Assembly (NCBI GenBank): GCA_937892255.1
Contig: CALAUL010000031.1
Span: 1-13,804 of the forward strand
From: an uncultured Bacteroidales bacterium
GTDB taxonomy: Bacteria > Bacteroidota > Bacteroidia > Bacteroidales > Marinilabiliaceae
DNA: 13,804 bases
Direction: 5' to 3'
The first letter of the stretch is position 1; every line of letters starts with the position of its first letter. Below the pieces are notes generated by a model that saw nothing but the letters and a program-made list of their open reading frames with translations, did no database searches and was not told where the DNA came from. A program made the position numbers and the translations under genes. Below, one piece after another: positions 1 to 8,267 of the stretch.

Positions 1-1030
1 CACGTGATGCAACGTCACGTGGTACGAGGTTACCGAATGCAGGATAACGACGCTCCAAGTAGAAGTCACGATCCTCATCTGGAATATCTGTTGGTTTCTT
101 CTTTCCTGCACGAATAGCTTCTGCATCCTCTTTCTTCTTTGGCACCCAAATACGTCCATCGTTACGAAGTGACTCTGACATAAGTGTCAACTTTGACTGA
201 AGTTCTCCATGTACTGGGATACATGTAGGGTGTATCTGTGCGTAACATGGGTTAGCGAAATATGCACCCTTCTTATATATCTGAACTGCTACAGAGCCGT
301 TAGAACCCATAGCATTAGTAGAAAGAAAGAATGTATTACCATAACCACCTGTACCAATAACTACTGCATGTGCAAAGAAACGTTCTATCTTACCTGTTAC
401 AAGGTTACGTGCTATAATACCACGTGCGCGACCTTCGATGATTACCACATCAAGCATCTCATAACGAGTATAAAGCTTCACTGTACCTGCACTTACCTGA
501 CGAGAGAGTGCTGAATAAGCACCAAGAAGAAGCTGCTGACCTGTCTGACCCTTAGCGTAGAATGTACGTGACACCTGAGCTCCACCGAACGAACGGTTAG
601 CAAGCAAACCACCATACTCACGTGCAAAAGGAACACCCTGAGCTACACACTGGTCGATGATGCTATTTGACACCTCGGCCAAACGATATACGTTAGCCTC
701 ACGTGCACGATAGTCTCCTCCCTTAATAGTATCATAATAAAGACGGTATACAGAGTCACCATCGTTCTGATAGTTCTTAGCAGCATTAATACCACCCTGT
801 GCCGCTATAGAGTGTGCACGACGTGGAGAATCCTGAATACAGAAGTTCAATACATTGAAGCCCATTTCACCAAGCGAAGCTGCTGCTGAAGCACCTGCCA
901 AACCAGTACCGACAACGATAATATCAAGCTTACGCTTATTTGCTGGGTTAACAAGCTTCTGATGTGCCTTATAGTTTGTCCACTTTTCCGCCAACGGTCC
1001 CTGTGGAATCTTAGAATCTATTGTAGCCAT
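1..1030 (-). CDS. sdhA: Succinate dehydrogenase/fumarate reductase flavoprotein subunit (5' part, runs off the window)
   Basis: Catalytic subunit that interconverts succinate and fumarate on the cytoplasmic face of the membrane. The frame is open from an ATG at 1030 to the window edge, giving 343 codons of an expected 600-650. Visible features are an FAD-binding glycine-rich loop near residues 37-50 (VVGTGLAGASAA), the RAHSIAAQGG motif whose His73 is the usual covalent FAD attachment site, and the active-site stretch QIHPTCIP followed by LTLMSESLRNDGR. These match the Bacillus/Wolinella/Bacteroides branch of the family. The start lies 25 nt after the cytochrome b gene, with no Shine-Dalgarno sequence. 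The order cytochrome b then flavoprotein is the usual Bacteroidetes frdCAB/sdhCAB layout, so the iron-sulfur subunit should follow beyond base 1. In anaerobic Bacteroidales this complex mainly reduces fumarate. The family is certain; the in vivo direction is inferred. Confidence 0.97.
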   Translation of the reverse strand, partial: MATIDSKIPQGPLAEKWTNYKAHQKLVNPANKRKLDIIVVGTGLAGASAAASLGEMGFNVLNFCIQDSPRRAHSIAAQGGINAAKNYQNDGDSVYRLYYDTIKGGDYRAREANVYRLAEVSNSIIDQCVAQGVPFAREYGGLLANRSFGGAQVSRTFYAKGQTGQQLLLGAYSALSRQVSAGTVKLYTRYEMLDVVIIEGRARGIIARNLVTGKIERFFAHAVVIGTGGYGNTFFLSTNAMGSNGSVAVQIYKKGAYFANPCYAQIHPTCIPVHGELQSKLTLMSESLRNDGRIWVPKKKEDAEAIRAGKKKPTDIPDEDRDFYLERRYPAFGNLVPRDVASR

Positions 1031-1055
1031 AAATAATGATTTTCTATTTAGATTA

Positions 1056-1757
1056 TTACATGAGTGGGAACAAACCGAAATAATAGCCCACTACAACCAA
1101 TGCAAAGCCCAAGCAGATGATAGTAGAGTATACTACCGAAATCTTCTTCAAACGCTCTATCCATACAAGGTTATTCCAACCAAGTGTATGAAGTGCACTC
1201 CAGAAGCCATGGTTCAAGTGAAACCAAAGGGCAGCCAACCATACTACATAAGCTATTACAACCCATAGATGACTGAAGTAATATGCAATGAACCCTGCGC
1301 CATCAGTACAAGAAATAGCTTCTGTAGCACCACAAACCATTACCTCATGTGCTCCCATAAGCTCTGCAAACATCATCTTGTACCAGAACTGCGCTCCATG
1401 AAGCGCAAGACCTGCCAACACGATAAGACCAAGAACAAGCATGTTCTGTGATGCCCACTCTACACCAGCAGGCTTAGCCGTAACAGCATAAGAACTATTG
1501 CCACGAGCCGCCTTATTTCTCATTGTAAGAATGAAAGCATAAACAATGTGTATCAAAAAACCTGCTGCTAAAATCACTGTTGCTACTACTGCATACCAAT
1601 TAGCACCAAGAAATTCGCACACCATGTTGTAGCCCTCAGCAGAGAATACTGCGACAAGGTTCATACACATGTGGAACGTAAGAAAGAGCACAAGGCAGAC
1701 ACCTGTGATACTCATTACCAACTTACGTCCGATAGATGAATTAAATAAACCACTCAT
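1056..1757 (-). CDS. sdhC: Succinate dehydrogenase/fumarate reductase cytochrome b subunit
   Basis: Membrane anchor that carries two b-type haems and the quinone site, linking menaquinone to the flavoprotein/iron-sulfur subunits. The 233-residue protein has five hydrophobic segments (about residues 12-36, 56-78, 104-122, 155-176 and 205-228), as in the single-anchor diheme type of Bacillus and Wolinella. His29, His70, His120 and His163 fall where the B. subtilis SdhC haem ligands lie (28, 70, 113, 155), so both haems are probably kept. The ligand assignment is by spacing, not alignment. The start codon at 1757 gives the family-typical MSGLFNSSIGRKLVMSITG opening. It is the first gene of the operon, about 44 nt behind a consensus promoter, and is followed 25 nt later by the flavoprotein gene. 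Confidence 0.96.
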   Translation of the reverse strand: MSGLFNSSIGRKLVMSITGVCLVLFLTFHMCMNLVAVFSAEGYNMVCEFLGANWYAVVATVILAAGFLIHIVYAFILTMRNKAARGNSSYAVTAKPAGVEWASQNMLVLGLIVLAGLALHGAQFWYKMMFAELMGAHEVMVCGATEAISCTDGAGFIAYYFSHLWVVIAYVVWLAALWFHLNHGFWSALHTLGWNNLVWIERLKKISVVYSTIICLGFALVVVGYYFGLFPLM

Positions 1758-1807
1758 AAATAATTGTTTTTAATATTATTCTAATTGTAAGTTTTGATTT
1801 TTTACCG

Positions 1808-1839
1808 CAAAAATACGACGTAGGTTTTCCTTACCCAAA
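1808..1839 (-). promoter_or_regulatory. Bacteroidetes-type promoter of the sdhCA operon
   Basis: Read on the minus strand, TTTG at 1839-1836 is followed after 20 nt by TATTTTTG at 1815-1808. This matches the Bacteroides primary sigma consensus (TTTG, 19-21 nt, TAnnTTTG). The predicted start near 1801 leaves a leader of about 44 nt before sdhC. Confidence 0.8.
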
Positions 1840-1985
1840 CCAAATAAAGAAATTTTTCTCTATTTAAAACCGTTCTTAATATCGTCTTTAGAACCTCGTC
1901 TCTGCACATAACGATGGTTTTGTGCTTTCGTGTTCCACTGACTATATGATTTTCACGCAGTTCGTTGTTATTTCAAGGCTATTTA

Positions 1986-3203
1986 TTACTCACTCCAAGG
2001 TATCCATTTTTTATAATCGACATCTTTGAACATCTCTGCTCTTGTGATATTTGTGTTGACGTCTTGTTTTGACAACAAAAACTTGTCAATAAACGCCGCC
2101 ACCTCAGGTCTCTGACTCTCCGGCACGACGCAATGCATGTGTCCACCTTCTATCGAAAAGCCCATTCTGTCGCTTATTCCAAATGTCTCCCACACTTTGC
2201 GTGCCGCTTGACATGCTACATAATTAGATTCATCGGCGAGCCATTCGTAATCTGTATTGCCCAACACAAACAATGCTCTCGGAGCAATGAGTGCCGCCGC
2301 CATGTGATGATCTATCGGCAATCGGTTGACATTGCTGTCGGCAAACTGGAACATACTCTCCAAGAACCACGATTTGTTTGTTCTGCCGAGTGTTTCCACA
2401 TTTCCAAGTGTCTCCGATACTCTCCACGCATCTACACCGCCACCTCCGGGCTCTTGTGCTATGGTGAGTGCTATGCGTTCATCAAAAGCCCCTGCAAAGA
2501 GTGCCATCTTACCGGCAAACGAACAGCCTGTGACAGCTACTTTGCTCATGTCGATATTTGCCTGCTCGCTAACCATTTCCAAGCCATCTATAAGACGACT
2601 TATTCCCCATGGCCATGCTGTATATGCTCCCATAACTGTCATTTCAGGGTAGAGCTTGTTGATAGGTTCTGTGCCTCGTGTCTGTGTATGCGACATGACT
2701 TGTGGGAAGTTGAATGCTATCTTTGCGATGTTGCGTTCGTCAAAGAGTTCTGCCGGCATGGAGCCTGTCGGCATTCCTATTCCTATCACTATCGGGTGAG
2801 GTCCTTCTCCTTCAGGGATGAAGAGTCGCGATAATATTGTCAGTGTTTCGCCATTGGCATGTACCGTCACTCGCAATGTGTCATCGGACAGAGTGGCTTC
2901 GATGCTGTCTCGTGATACCGTTGGTTTAAGTCCCAACTCATAATGCCAAAAACGATGCATTATTTCAAATCGATGCTTTTCCCAATCACTGAAATCTGTA
3001 CTTCTGCCACTTCCATCAGCCCATTCAAATGGGTCTGGAAGATGCTCTATCACGGGCAATTCGCACAAAGTCGGCATATATGGGACCGTATATTCTGCTC
3101 CGCTATACTCTTTATCATACACAAGAGGCGGAATTTGTTCTGTACACGACATTGTGCATGTCGCTGCTATGACAACCGTAGGTAAAAATGTTTTAATGTT
3201 CAT
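1986..3203 (-). CDS. CE15-like 4-O-methyl-glucuronoyl methylesterase, probable lipoprotein
   Basis: Alpha/beta-hydrolase of the glucuronoyl esterase type. Family members cut the ester between lignin alcohols and glucuronic acid side chains of xylan. The 405-residue protein begins with a short hydrophobic signal and a likely lipobox Cys at residue 20 (TMSC), so it is probably lipidated. The nucleophile motif is GCSFAGK with Ser228. Glu251 lies 23 residues later, as in fungal enzymes (S213/E236 in StGE2). The catalytic His is probably His357, followed by Cys358, so the Cys-Ser and His-Cys pairs that form a disulfide in fungal enzymes are both present. The usual Arg right after the nucleophile is Phe229 here. 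It stands alone: 245 bp separate it from the upstream esterase gene and I found no clear promoter. The fold is confident; the exact substrate is not. Confidence 0.82.
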   Translation of the reverse strand: MNIKTFLPTVVIAATCTMSCTEQIPPLVYDKEYSGAEYTVPYMPTLCELPVIEHLPDPFEWADGSGRSTDFSDWEKHRFEIMHRFWHYELGLKPTVSRDSIEATLSDDTLRVTVHANGETLTILSRLFIPEGEGPHPIVIGIGMPTGSMPAELFDERNIAKIAFNFPQVMSHTQTRGTEPINKLYPEMTVMGAYTAWPWGISRLIDGLEMVSEQANIDMSKVAVTGCSFAGKMALFAGAFDERIALTIAQEPGGGGVDAWRVSETLGNVETLGRTNKSWFLESMFQFADSNVNRLPIDHHMAAALIAPRALFVLGNTDYEWLADESNYVACQAARKVWETFGISDRMGFSIEGGHMHCVVPESQRPEVAAFIDKFLLSKQDVNTNITRAEMFKDVDYKKWIPWSE

Positions 3204-3390
3204 AATATATTTTGTTTTGACATGACTATAGCGTGTATTGGCAGAAGTCCGAACATACAGTTCTTTGTGAACAGCATTCGTCGTTACATTTTACAACTTG
3301 CTATGTTCTCCTTTTTATTTTTGATCCGTAAAATCCTTCCGTTTCCGAATCGTGATATTAAGGCTTATTTTCCACTTTAATAAATCTATC

Positions 3391-3421
3391 CAAAACCATA
3401 ATCTCATTTGCTATGGCTTTG
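3391..3421 (-). terminator. Possible terminator of the PNPOx-esterase transcript
   Basis: On the minus strand, CAAAGCCATA, an 11-nt loop and TATGGTTTTG form a 10-bp stem with one G-U pair, starting 28 nt after the esterase stop codon. The T-rich 3' arm resembles an intrinsic terminator, but the tract is short and followed by GGATAG, so it may be weak. Confidence 0.45.
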
Positions 3422-3448
3422 AATAGATTTACGTTTGAATATTCCTTA

Positions 3449-4345
3449 TTACTTCTGCAGAAATCCGTTGGCAGAGAGCCATTGGATAAATATGGCGTAC
3501 CATTGCTCGGTTGTTGTCTCTCCTGTTGTAGGCATCAGAGCGTAAGGGCCGCGACCGTCTCCAAAGAGATGTATCTCTGCTTTTGCTCCGGCTTTTTTCC
3601 ATTCTAAAAAAAGTCCCAACACGCCCGCTGCCACATTAGGATGGTCGACACGTGACAATATAAGCAGTGGCGGAGCTTGTTCGGGCACTGTGACAGGCAT
3701 GAGCGAAGGTCCATAGTTTGTACATATATACGATGGTACAGACTCAGAGTCATTAGCGAGCATCGTTGCAGCCAATGCCACACCGCCTCCGGCAGAGAAT
3801 CCCATGTAACCCACTTTTTGAGGGTCGATATTCCATTTATCGGCATTCTGACGAACCAACTTTATAGCTGCCACAGCATCACGTGCTGCGCATTGCAATA
3901 TCGAGTCGCCTGCCGGGAAATGTGCAGGATTAGCATCTGCCTTCGGAAAATGATCTATAGCTGTAACATCTACCATAGGACCGAATTTCATACCCTGCGG
4001 TGGACGTGAGTTGTTGAGACGATATTTCAATCCTATGGCAGCGATACCTTTTGCATTAAGGACTTCTGCCATCTGTTCGACATCGGTAGTCCACGACAAT
4101 GCACGCAAGCCTCCACCCGGACATAACACCACCGCACAGCCGTTTGCTTTCTCTGCCGGTGGCAGATATACCTCAACAGAGGGCTGTACTTCCCCTGTTA
4201 TATCTTTCAGCTCGCCTCTGTACGAAATGTTCTCTTTTACAACACTCACTTCTGATGCTGTGGATAGCTCTATCTTTTCTTGAGCAACAAGGGGTAGAGT
4301 CCCCACAGCTATCAGTACAGTTAAAAGTGTTCTTTTCTTCATCAT
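3449..4345 (-). CDS. Secreted alpha/beta-hydrolase esterase, catalytic His not in its usual place
   Basis: A 298-residue protein of the acetyl-xylan-esterase/BD-FAE-like alpha/beta-hydrolase group. Residues 1-22 form a signal peptide with a probable cut after LPLVA. The oxyanion-hole motif is CPGGG (residues 75-79), replacing the common HGGG. The nucleophile motif is GFSAGG with Ser184. The acid is probably Asp234 in SRVDHPN. The C-terminal GGHGFGL-type segment that normally carries the catalytic His reads GRGPYAL here (residues 264-270), so the His is replaced; the reading frame is clean on both sides. Either another His acts (His235 and His258 are near) or activity is changed or lost. It starts 18 nt after the exported PNPOx-fold gene and probably shares its transcript. 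Xylan or other acylated glycans are the likely substrate by family; this is not shown by the sequence. Confidence 0.75.
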   Translation of the reverse strand: MMKKRTLLTVLIAVGTLPLVAQEKIELSTASEVSVVKENISYRGELKDITGEVQPSVEVYLPPAEKANGCAVVLCPGGGLRALSWTTDVEQMAEVLNAKGIAAIGLKYRLNNSRPPQGMKFGPMVDVTAIDHFPKADANPAHFPAGDSILQCAARDAVAAIKLVRQNADKWNIDPQKVGYMGFSAGGGVALAATMLANDSESVPSYICTNYGPSLMPVTVPEQAPPLLILSRVDHPNVAAGVLGLFLEWKKAGAKAEIHLFGDGRGPYALMPTTGETTTEQWYAIFIQWLSANGFLQK

Positions 4346-4363
4346 GACGCCGGCTTGTGTTTC

Positions 4364-4855
4364 TTAGAATTTCAACTCTTTGGCCGTGCCCGAGAATGTA
4401 TCAACACGTGCTGTAACATTTGTCATGTATAGTACAGCCATGTTGTTGTCGTTGGCTTTATACATGTATTGCAAACTCGGATTGCGTTTAAGCATCTCCT
4501 CTTTTACTGACAATGTCTCGTCGTTGACAAGTGTTCCGCTGATGCGTATCCATTCACTTCCCGACTTTTTCAATGCACATATTTCGAATTTACCATTTGC
4601 GGCCATCTGCTTGTAAACGTTTTTTACTTTGCCTGTCACAACATAGAGTTTGCCGTCGATAATCTCTGCGACGCCAAAAGGTCGAACTCTTGGCTGGTCT
4701 TTCTCTACTGTTGCGATGTAAAATGTTCCACATTCTTTCAAGAATGCCGCCACTTCCTGCATGTTCTGTTGTTTTACATCTTGTGCTGATGCATTGTTTG
4801 TACTTAAAACGCTCAAAGCAAAAATTGCTACTAATACTAATAATAATCTCTTCAT
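4364..4855 (-). CDS. Exported pyridoxamine 5'-phosphate oxidase-fold (split-barrel flavin-binding) protein
   Basis: A 163-residue protein. From about residue 32 (MQEVAAFLKECGTFYIATVE) it matches the small PNPOx-like split-barrel proteins common in Bacteroidales, including the motifs QPRVRPFG (54-61), GKVKNVYKQM (75-84) and a final TFSGTAKELKF. Cytosolic homologues start near Met32. This one has 24 extra residues that form a clear signal peptide: MKR, a leucine-rich core, then ASA before Gln25. The upstream start is supported by a promoter whose predicted transcription start lies 26 nt before it. FMN or F420/haem binding is a family expectation and cannot be confirmed here. It is the first gene of a two-gene transcript with the downstream esterase. 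The fold is sure; function and periplasmic cofactor are unknown. Confidence 0.82.
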   Translation of the reverse strand: MKRLLLVLVAIFALSVLSTNNASAQDVKQQNMQEVAAFLKECGTFYIATVEKDQPRVRPFGVAEIIDGKLYVVTGKVKNVYKQMAANGKFEICALKKSGSEWIRISGTLVNDETLSVKEEMLKRNPSLQYMYKANDNNMAVLYMTNVTARVDTFSGTAKELKF

Positions 4856-4887
4856 GTCTATATGTGTTTATTGTAAATATACTGTGG

Positions 4888-4918
4888 CAAAAATATTGTT
4901 TTCTGTCAATATCACAAA
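4888..4918 (-). promoter_or_regulatory. Bacteroidetes-type promoter of the PNPOx-esterase genes
   Basis: Minus-strand TTTG at 4918-4915, a 19-nt spacer and TATTTTTG at 4895-4888 fit the consensus exactly. The -33 box begins 3 nt past the stop codon of the upstream haem-propeller gene, so these genes can be transcribed independently of it. Confidence 0.78.
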
Positions 4919-4921
4919 TCT

Positions 4922-6397
4922 TTATTGAGTCGACATTGGTTTGATTTGTACTCTTTCGTTCGAAAGAAGTCTTTCGCTTAGTTCTTTGGTATTTAGATTG
5001 ATGTGTTTATTAACAAAGTCCGGAACGTTATATGAATAAGGCAATTCCTTGTAATACTCGATAGGTTTTTTTTGTGGCAATAGGAAGGGTTTGCTTGCGT
5101 TTCCCTTTTCGTCGATATGTGCCAAATAGAGGCGGGTATAACGTCCGTCATCTCTGCGACTGCTGAATACGCACCAACGTGAATTGCTACTCCAGTTATG
5201 AAAACTCTCCGTGTCGGTGCTATTCATTGGTGTCAGAGGTTGCTCTTCGCCCGTTTGAAGATCGACCAACCAAAGGTCGGCTTCCTTGTGCCATATAGGG
5301 AAGTTGCCATAGTCGAAGAGTGTATACATCAAGTATCGTCCATCGTATGACGGTCGAGGGAACGAAATGCTTTTCCCACCATGAGCGGCATTAACTATTG
5401 TGTCGATTTTGTCACCGAAAGTTCCATCTTCCGGATTGAAGGCAATGCTGCACAGATTATATCTGACCTTATTGTAATCTTGTGGCATGTCCATAGCCTG
5501 TGCAGAGCAGAAATATAGTGTCTTGCCATCTGCCGAAAAAGCCGGAAATGTCTCATACGACGAGGTTTGCTCCAACAGCTTTGAACGTAACAAGGTATGT
5601 GTCTCAGGGTGATAAACCATTACGTTGGACTCATTGTCAAATACTTCGACCAACTTTCTATCTGCTGCATGAAACACCTGTTTCGTGTCGTTTGTCGAGT
5701 AAGCAATGTATTCGCCCGTTGGGTGCCAATAGGGATAGACACAAGCAGCAAGTGTGGAGTCTGTCTTGGTGTTGAGCAACTCGCTTTTTCCGCCCGTTTG
5801 CATAAGCGTGGCACCGTATTTGCCTCTGACATGCAGACTCAGTTGGTCAGGGTTTGTCCTATTTGTACTATGACAATTCACGCACATGTACGATGTCAAC
5901 GTGTTTTCTACCAACTTATGCTCTTTGAAGTTTGACAAATCGCGCTCATATATGCCCATCTTTCCAAAAGAGACATATCCCGGAGCCACTAAACGATATG
6001 CCACGCCATACTCTATCGTGTCGCCGCTGACATACATGGCGAAGTCTCGATATTGTGTCCAAACTCCCTCTCTCTCTATTGTCACGGTAAACATCAGACT
6101 ATCTTCTCTATTCTTCTCCAACAGCTCTTTCCACTCTTTCTGTGGGAACTGTATCACGTCACCTTGCACGTGAATAGAACCGCCCTTGCCACCCTTTACT
6201 TTCACGTCTATATAGTGGTCGTTGTACTCCTCCTCTATGCCAAAGTTCATCGGCGCTATCGTGGCAGGAATTGTGACACCGATATAGTCGGGATATATGG
6301 GAGGAAAGTCCTTCACAAGTATCGGATTCTCTACGTCGTGTCTGCAACTCGCAACACCAAACACAAGAACTATTATATACAGAATGTGCTTTTTCAT
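4922..6397 (-). CDS. Lipoprotein with c-type haem motif and TolB/PD40 beta-propeller
   Basis: A 491-residue protein with three parts. Residues 1-18 are a lipoprotein signal ending in GVASC (lipid on Cys18). Residues about 30-165 are a beta-rich domain I do not recognise. A single c-type haem motif CVNCH lies at residues 172-176, followed by a propeller with PD40/WD40-like motifs at about 221-234 (YPYWHPTGEYIAYS), 283-296 (TFPAFSADGKTLYF), 345-358 (SFPRPSYDGRYLMY) and 398-412. The haem would be attached outside the cytoplasm, consistent with lipidation; Met199 or a nearby His could be the second ligand, but this is a guess. Its start lies 4 nt after the membrane-protein gene, so the two are almost surely co-translated and probably work together. 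Proteins of this build occur in Bacteroidetes as TolB-like or PD40 proteins without known function. A role in electron transfer or in sensing at the envelope is inference only. Confidence 0.8.
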   Translation of the reverse strand: MKKHILYIIVLVFGVASCRHDVENPILVKDFPPIYPDYIGVTIPATIAPMNFGIEEEYNDHYIDVKVKGGKGGSIHVQGDVIQFPQKEWKELLEKNREDSLMFTVTIEREGVWTQYRDFAMYVSGDTIEYGVAYRLVAPGYVSFGKMGIYERDLSNFKEHKLVENTLTSYMCVNCHSTNRTNPDQLSLHVRGKYGATLMQTGGKSELLNTKTDSTLAACVYPYWHPTGEYIAYSTNDTKQVFHAADRKLVEVFDNESNVMVYHPETHTLLRSKLLEQTSSYETFPAFSADGKTLYFCSAQAMDMPQDYNKVRYNLCSIAFNPEDGTFGDKIDTIVNAAHGGKSISFPRPSYDGRYLMYTLFDYGNFPIWHKEADLWLVDLQTGEEQPLTPMNSTDTESFHNWSSNSRWCVFSSRRDDGRYTRLYLAHIDEKGNASKPFLLPQKKPIEYYKELPYSYNVPDFVNKHINLNTKELSERLLSNERVQIKPMSTQ

Positions 6398-6401
6398 AGT
6401 G

Positions 6402-8150
6402 TTATTTGCTTATTCTAAATAAATAATACCAATATGTATTCCCGAAATAATCTTCCAATGTTTGCTTTTTGTCGGGAGCATAATTCAATGCCCGAGCAAA
6501 ATCCTCTATCTTTCTCACTATATCCTGCGATGGCGTGAAAGGCAATTGGCTGTAGTCGTCATATTTCTCACGCCAATAGTACAACACGGCTTCTTGAATA
6601 CCTTGTGGAATACGTTTATATCCTGCCCTATTCATCAGGGAAAGACAGTCGACCAATGTCTCAAAATCATGAGAAAGCAACAAGTGTGCATATAACATCT
6701 CCAACGCCAATGTGTTATTGGGATTGACACTTACAAGCTGATACAATATGGCTGTCATCTGATGTTCATCGAACAGAAAATCTTCTTTGATGCGATAGTC
6801 GAGCAACATCTTCCATTCCGGATTTTGCAATATCAATTCCGGATTTCTGACATACTCCATTGCACGCACTGCCCATGTCCTGTAATAGACTGTTTTTTGC
6901 AATGCCGTCAAGTATCTCTCTGCTACTTTGTAATTACCATTCAATAAGTTTGTCTCCGCAAGACGTTTGTACAGTCGGGCACTTTTTCTGTAATTCAATG
7001 TGCTTTGTATCCCCTCGAAGGCATAACGTTGTGTCTCATTGATAAGTCCCAAATGATACATGACCTCGCACGATATTATCGGTGCAACGAAATCCGAAGT
7101 GTAGATAGGCAACAACGTCTGAATGTTGCTCTGATAGTAATGAAACATTCTATCTGTCAACATTCCCATTTTTCCCAACGCCAAATTCAGACAGCATACA
7201 GCCAAAGGTTCTGTCGGAGACTCTTTCTCCGCCATGGCTATTACCTTTTCCCACTTGCCACGACATATCAACTGATGATATTGAAATATCTCCTCACGTT
7301 TAGTGTCCATTTGCGAAGCTATCAATCCTCCTCCCATGGCATAGAGCACAGTGGCAAAACAACTTATCCTGACAATCATCTGTTTGCGTATTTCGGGAAG
7401 CAACGTCATCGCCCATGGTATTAGGGCAAAACTAAATGCCGAAATAAGCATCAGAGGAGGAATGTCATCATACGAACGGGAATAGTTCAGCCCCAAGAAT
7501 ATTTTTTGGGTTGGATAATGCAAATAAAAACTTGCAATGTACGGAACAAGACATGCTATAAATATTATCAGCACCGCCTTCCACAGCTCTCTCTTAATGC
7601 TGCGCATATTGCAGACAGCCCACAAAACAAAGACGAAATGTGCCGGTCCTGCCAACCAATAAAGAAGTGGCGTGACAAGCAACGTGTATACCGTCTTTGT
7701 CTTTTCCGACTTGATATACTGCGCGATGAGTATAGCTATTACTACAAGCATAAGAGCAACGGGAAGAGAGAGCAACATATCCTCGTTGCACATTGCGCTC
7801 CATAGCAACACAGATGGCAAAAACGACAGGAAATAGTATTGCGATTGTGCTCCGCTATTCTTTGCCACTGTCCACACGCCACGCTGAAAAGCTACAAGCA
7901 AAAGTGCAATGATAAGCGCACCCGAGTAATGTATGTAGTAAAATTGCGTCAAGAACTCGCCTATATAGTCGGCTAATCCTCCGGCCATAGATATTCTCTC
8001 AATCAGATAATCGGTATCGAAGAGGAACATCTGCAATAGCTCTTGGTACTGAATATGCCCCCAATATAGGTTGTTCCAAACAAGCCATGCCACAACGCCA
8101 TAAAGCAACGACAACAACTCTTTCCAATATTTCTGTATTATGTTTTTCAT
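6402..8150 (-). CDS. Polytopic membrane protein with C-terminal helical-repeat domain (DUF6057-like)
   Basis: A 582-residue protein. The N-terminal half holds about eight hydrophobic helices (roughly 12-30, 76-93, 106-121, 127-146, 154-180, 190-210, 232-251 and 258-278). From about residue 285 the chain is soluble and rich in helices resembling tetratricopeptide repeats (for example LLNGNYKVAERYLTAL near 410). The layout resembles the Bacteroidetes family I know as DUF6057, but I cite that from memory. It precedes the haem-propeller lipoprotein by 4 nt and forms a tight pair with it. A terminator upstream separates it from the tRNA gene. Only a weak promoter is visible (TTG at 8217-8215, 19 nt, TAAAATCG at 8195-8188, two mismatches). 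No catalytic motif is seen; its function is unknown. Confidence 0.75.
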   Translation of the reverse strand: MKNIIQKYWKELLSLLYGVVAWLVWNNLYWGHIQYQELLQMFLFDTDYLIERISMAGGLADYIGEFLTQFYYIHYSGALIIALLLVAFQRGVWTVAKNSGAQSQYYFLSFLPSVLLWSAMCNEDMLLSLPVALMLVVIAILIAQYIKSEKTKTVYTLLVTPLLYWLAGPAHFVFVLWAVCNMRSIKRELWKAVLIIFIACLVPYIASFYLHYPTQKIFLGLNYSRSYDDIPPLMLISAFSFALIPWAMTLLPEIRKQMIVRISCFATVLYAMGGGLIASQMDTKREEIFQYHQLICRGKWEKVIAMAEKESPTEPLAVCCLNLALGKMGMLTDRMFHYYQSNIQTLLPIYTSDFVAPIISCEVMYHLGLINETQRYAFEGIQSTLNYRKSARLYKRLAETNLLNGNYKVAERYLTALQKTVYYRTWAVRAMEYVRNPELILQNPEWKMLLDYRIKEDFLFDEHQMTAILYQLVSVNPNNTLALEMLYAHLLLSHDFETLVDCLSLMNRAGYKRIPQGIQEAVLYYWREKYDDYSQLPFTPSQDIVRKIEDFARALNYAPDKKQTLEDYFGNTYWYYLFRISK

Positions 8151-8214
8151 GGAATATCTCTTTTCCTGATTGTTAAGGTAAATATCTCGATTTTAGCAAC
8201 TCATGATGTACACA

Positions 8215-8262
8215 CAAAAAACAAGAGCGACCAATCAGTCATCAAGACTACTTAGTCACTCT
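8215..8262 (-). terminator. Intrinsic terminator downstream of tRNA-Leu
   Basis: On the minus strand AGAGTGAC (8262-8255) pairs fully, with one G-U, with GTCGCTCT (8231-8224). The interior continues with TAGTC/GACTG around a TTGAT loop, making a long, almost unbroken hairpin. It is followed by TGTTTTTTG. It begins 6 nt after the tRNA and ends before the membrane-protein gene. Confidence 0.75.
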
Positions 8263-8267
8263 CTGTG

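Noticed and set aside
1861..1895. Terminator for the CE15 gene
   Set aside because: The stem GTTCT/AGAAC is only 5 bp with a long loop, too weak to call despite a TTTT nearby.
2133..2834. 233-codon plus-strand ORF antisense to the CE15 gene
   Set aside because: Cys-rich, low-complexity composition without a domain, and it lies fully inside a well-supported gene on the other strand.
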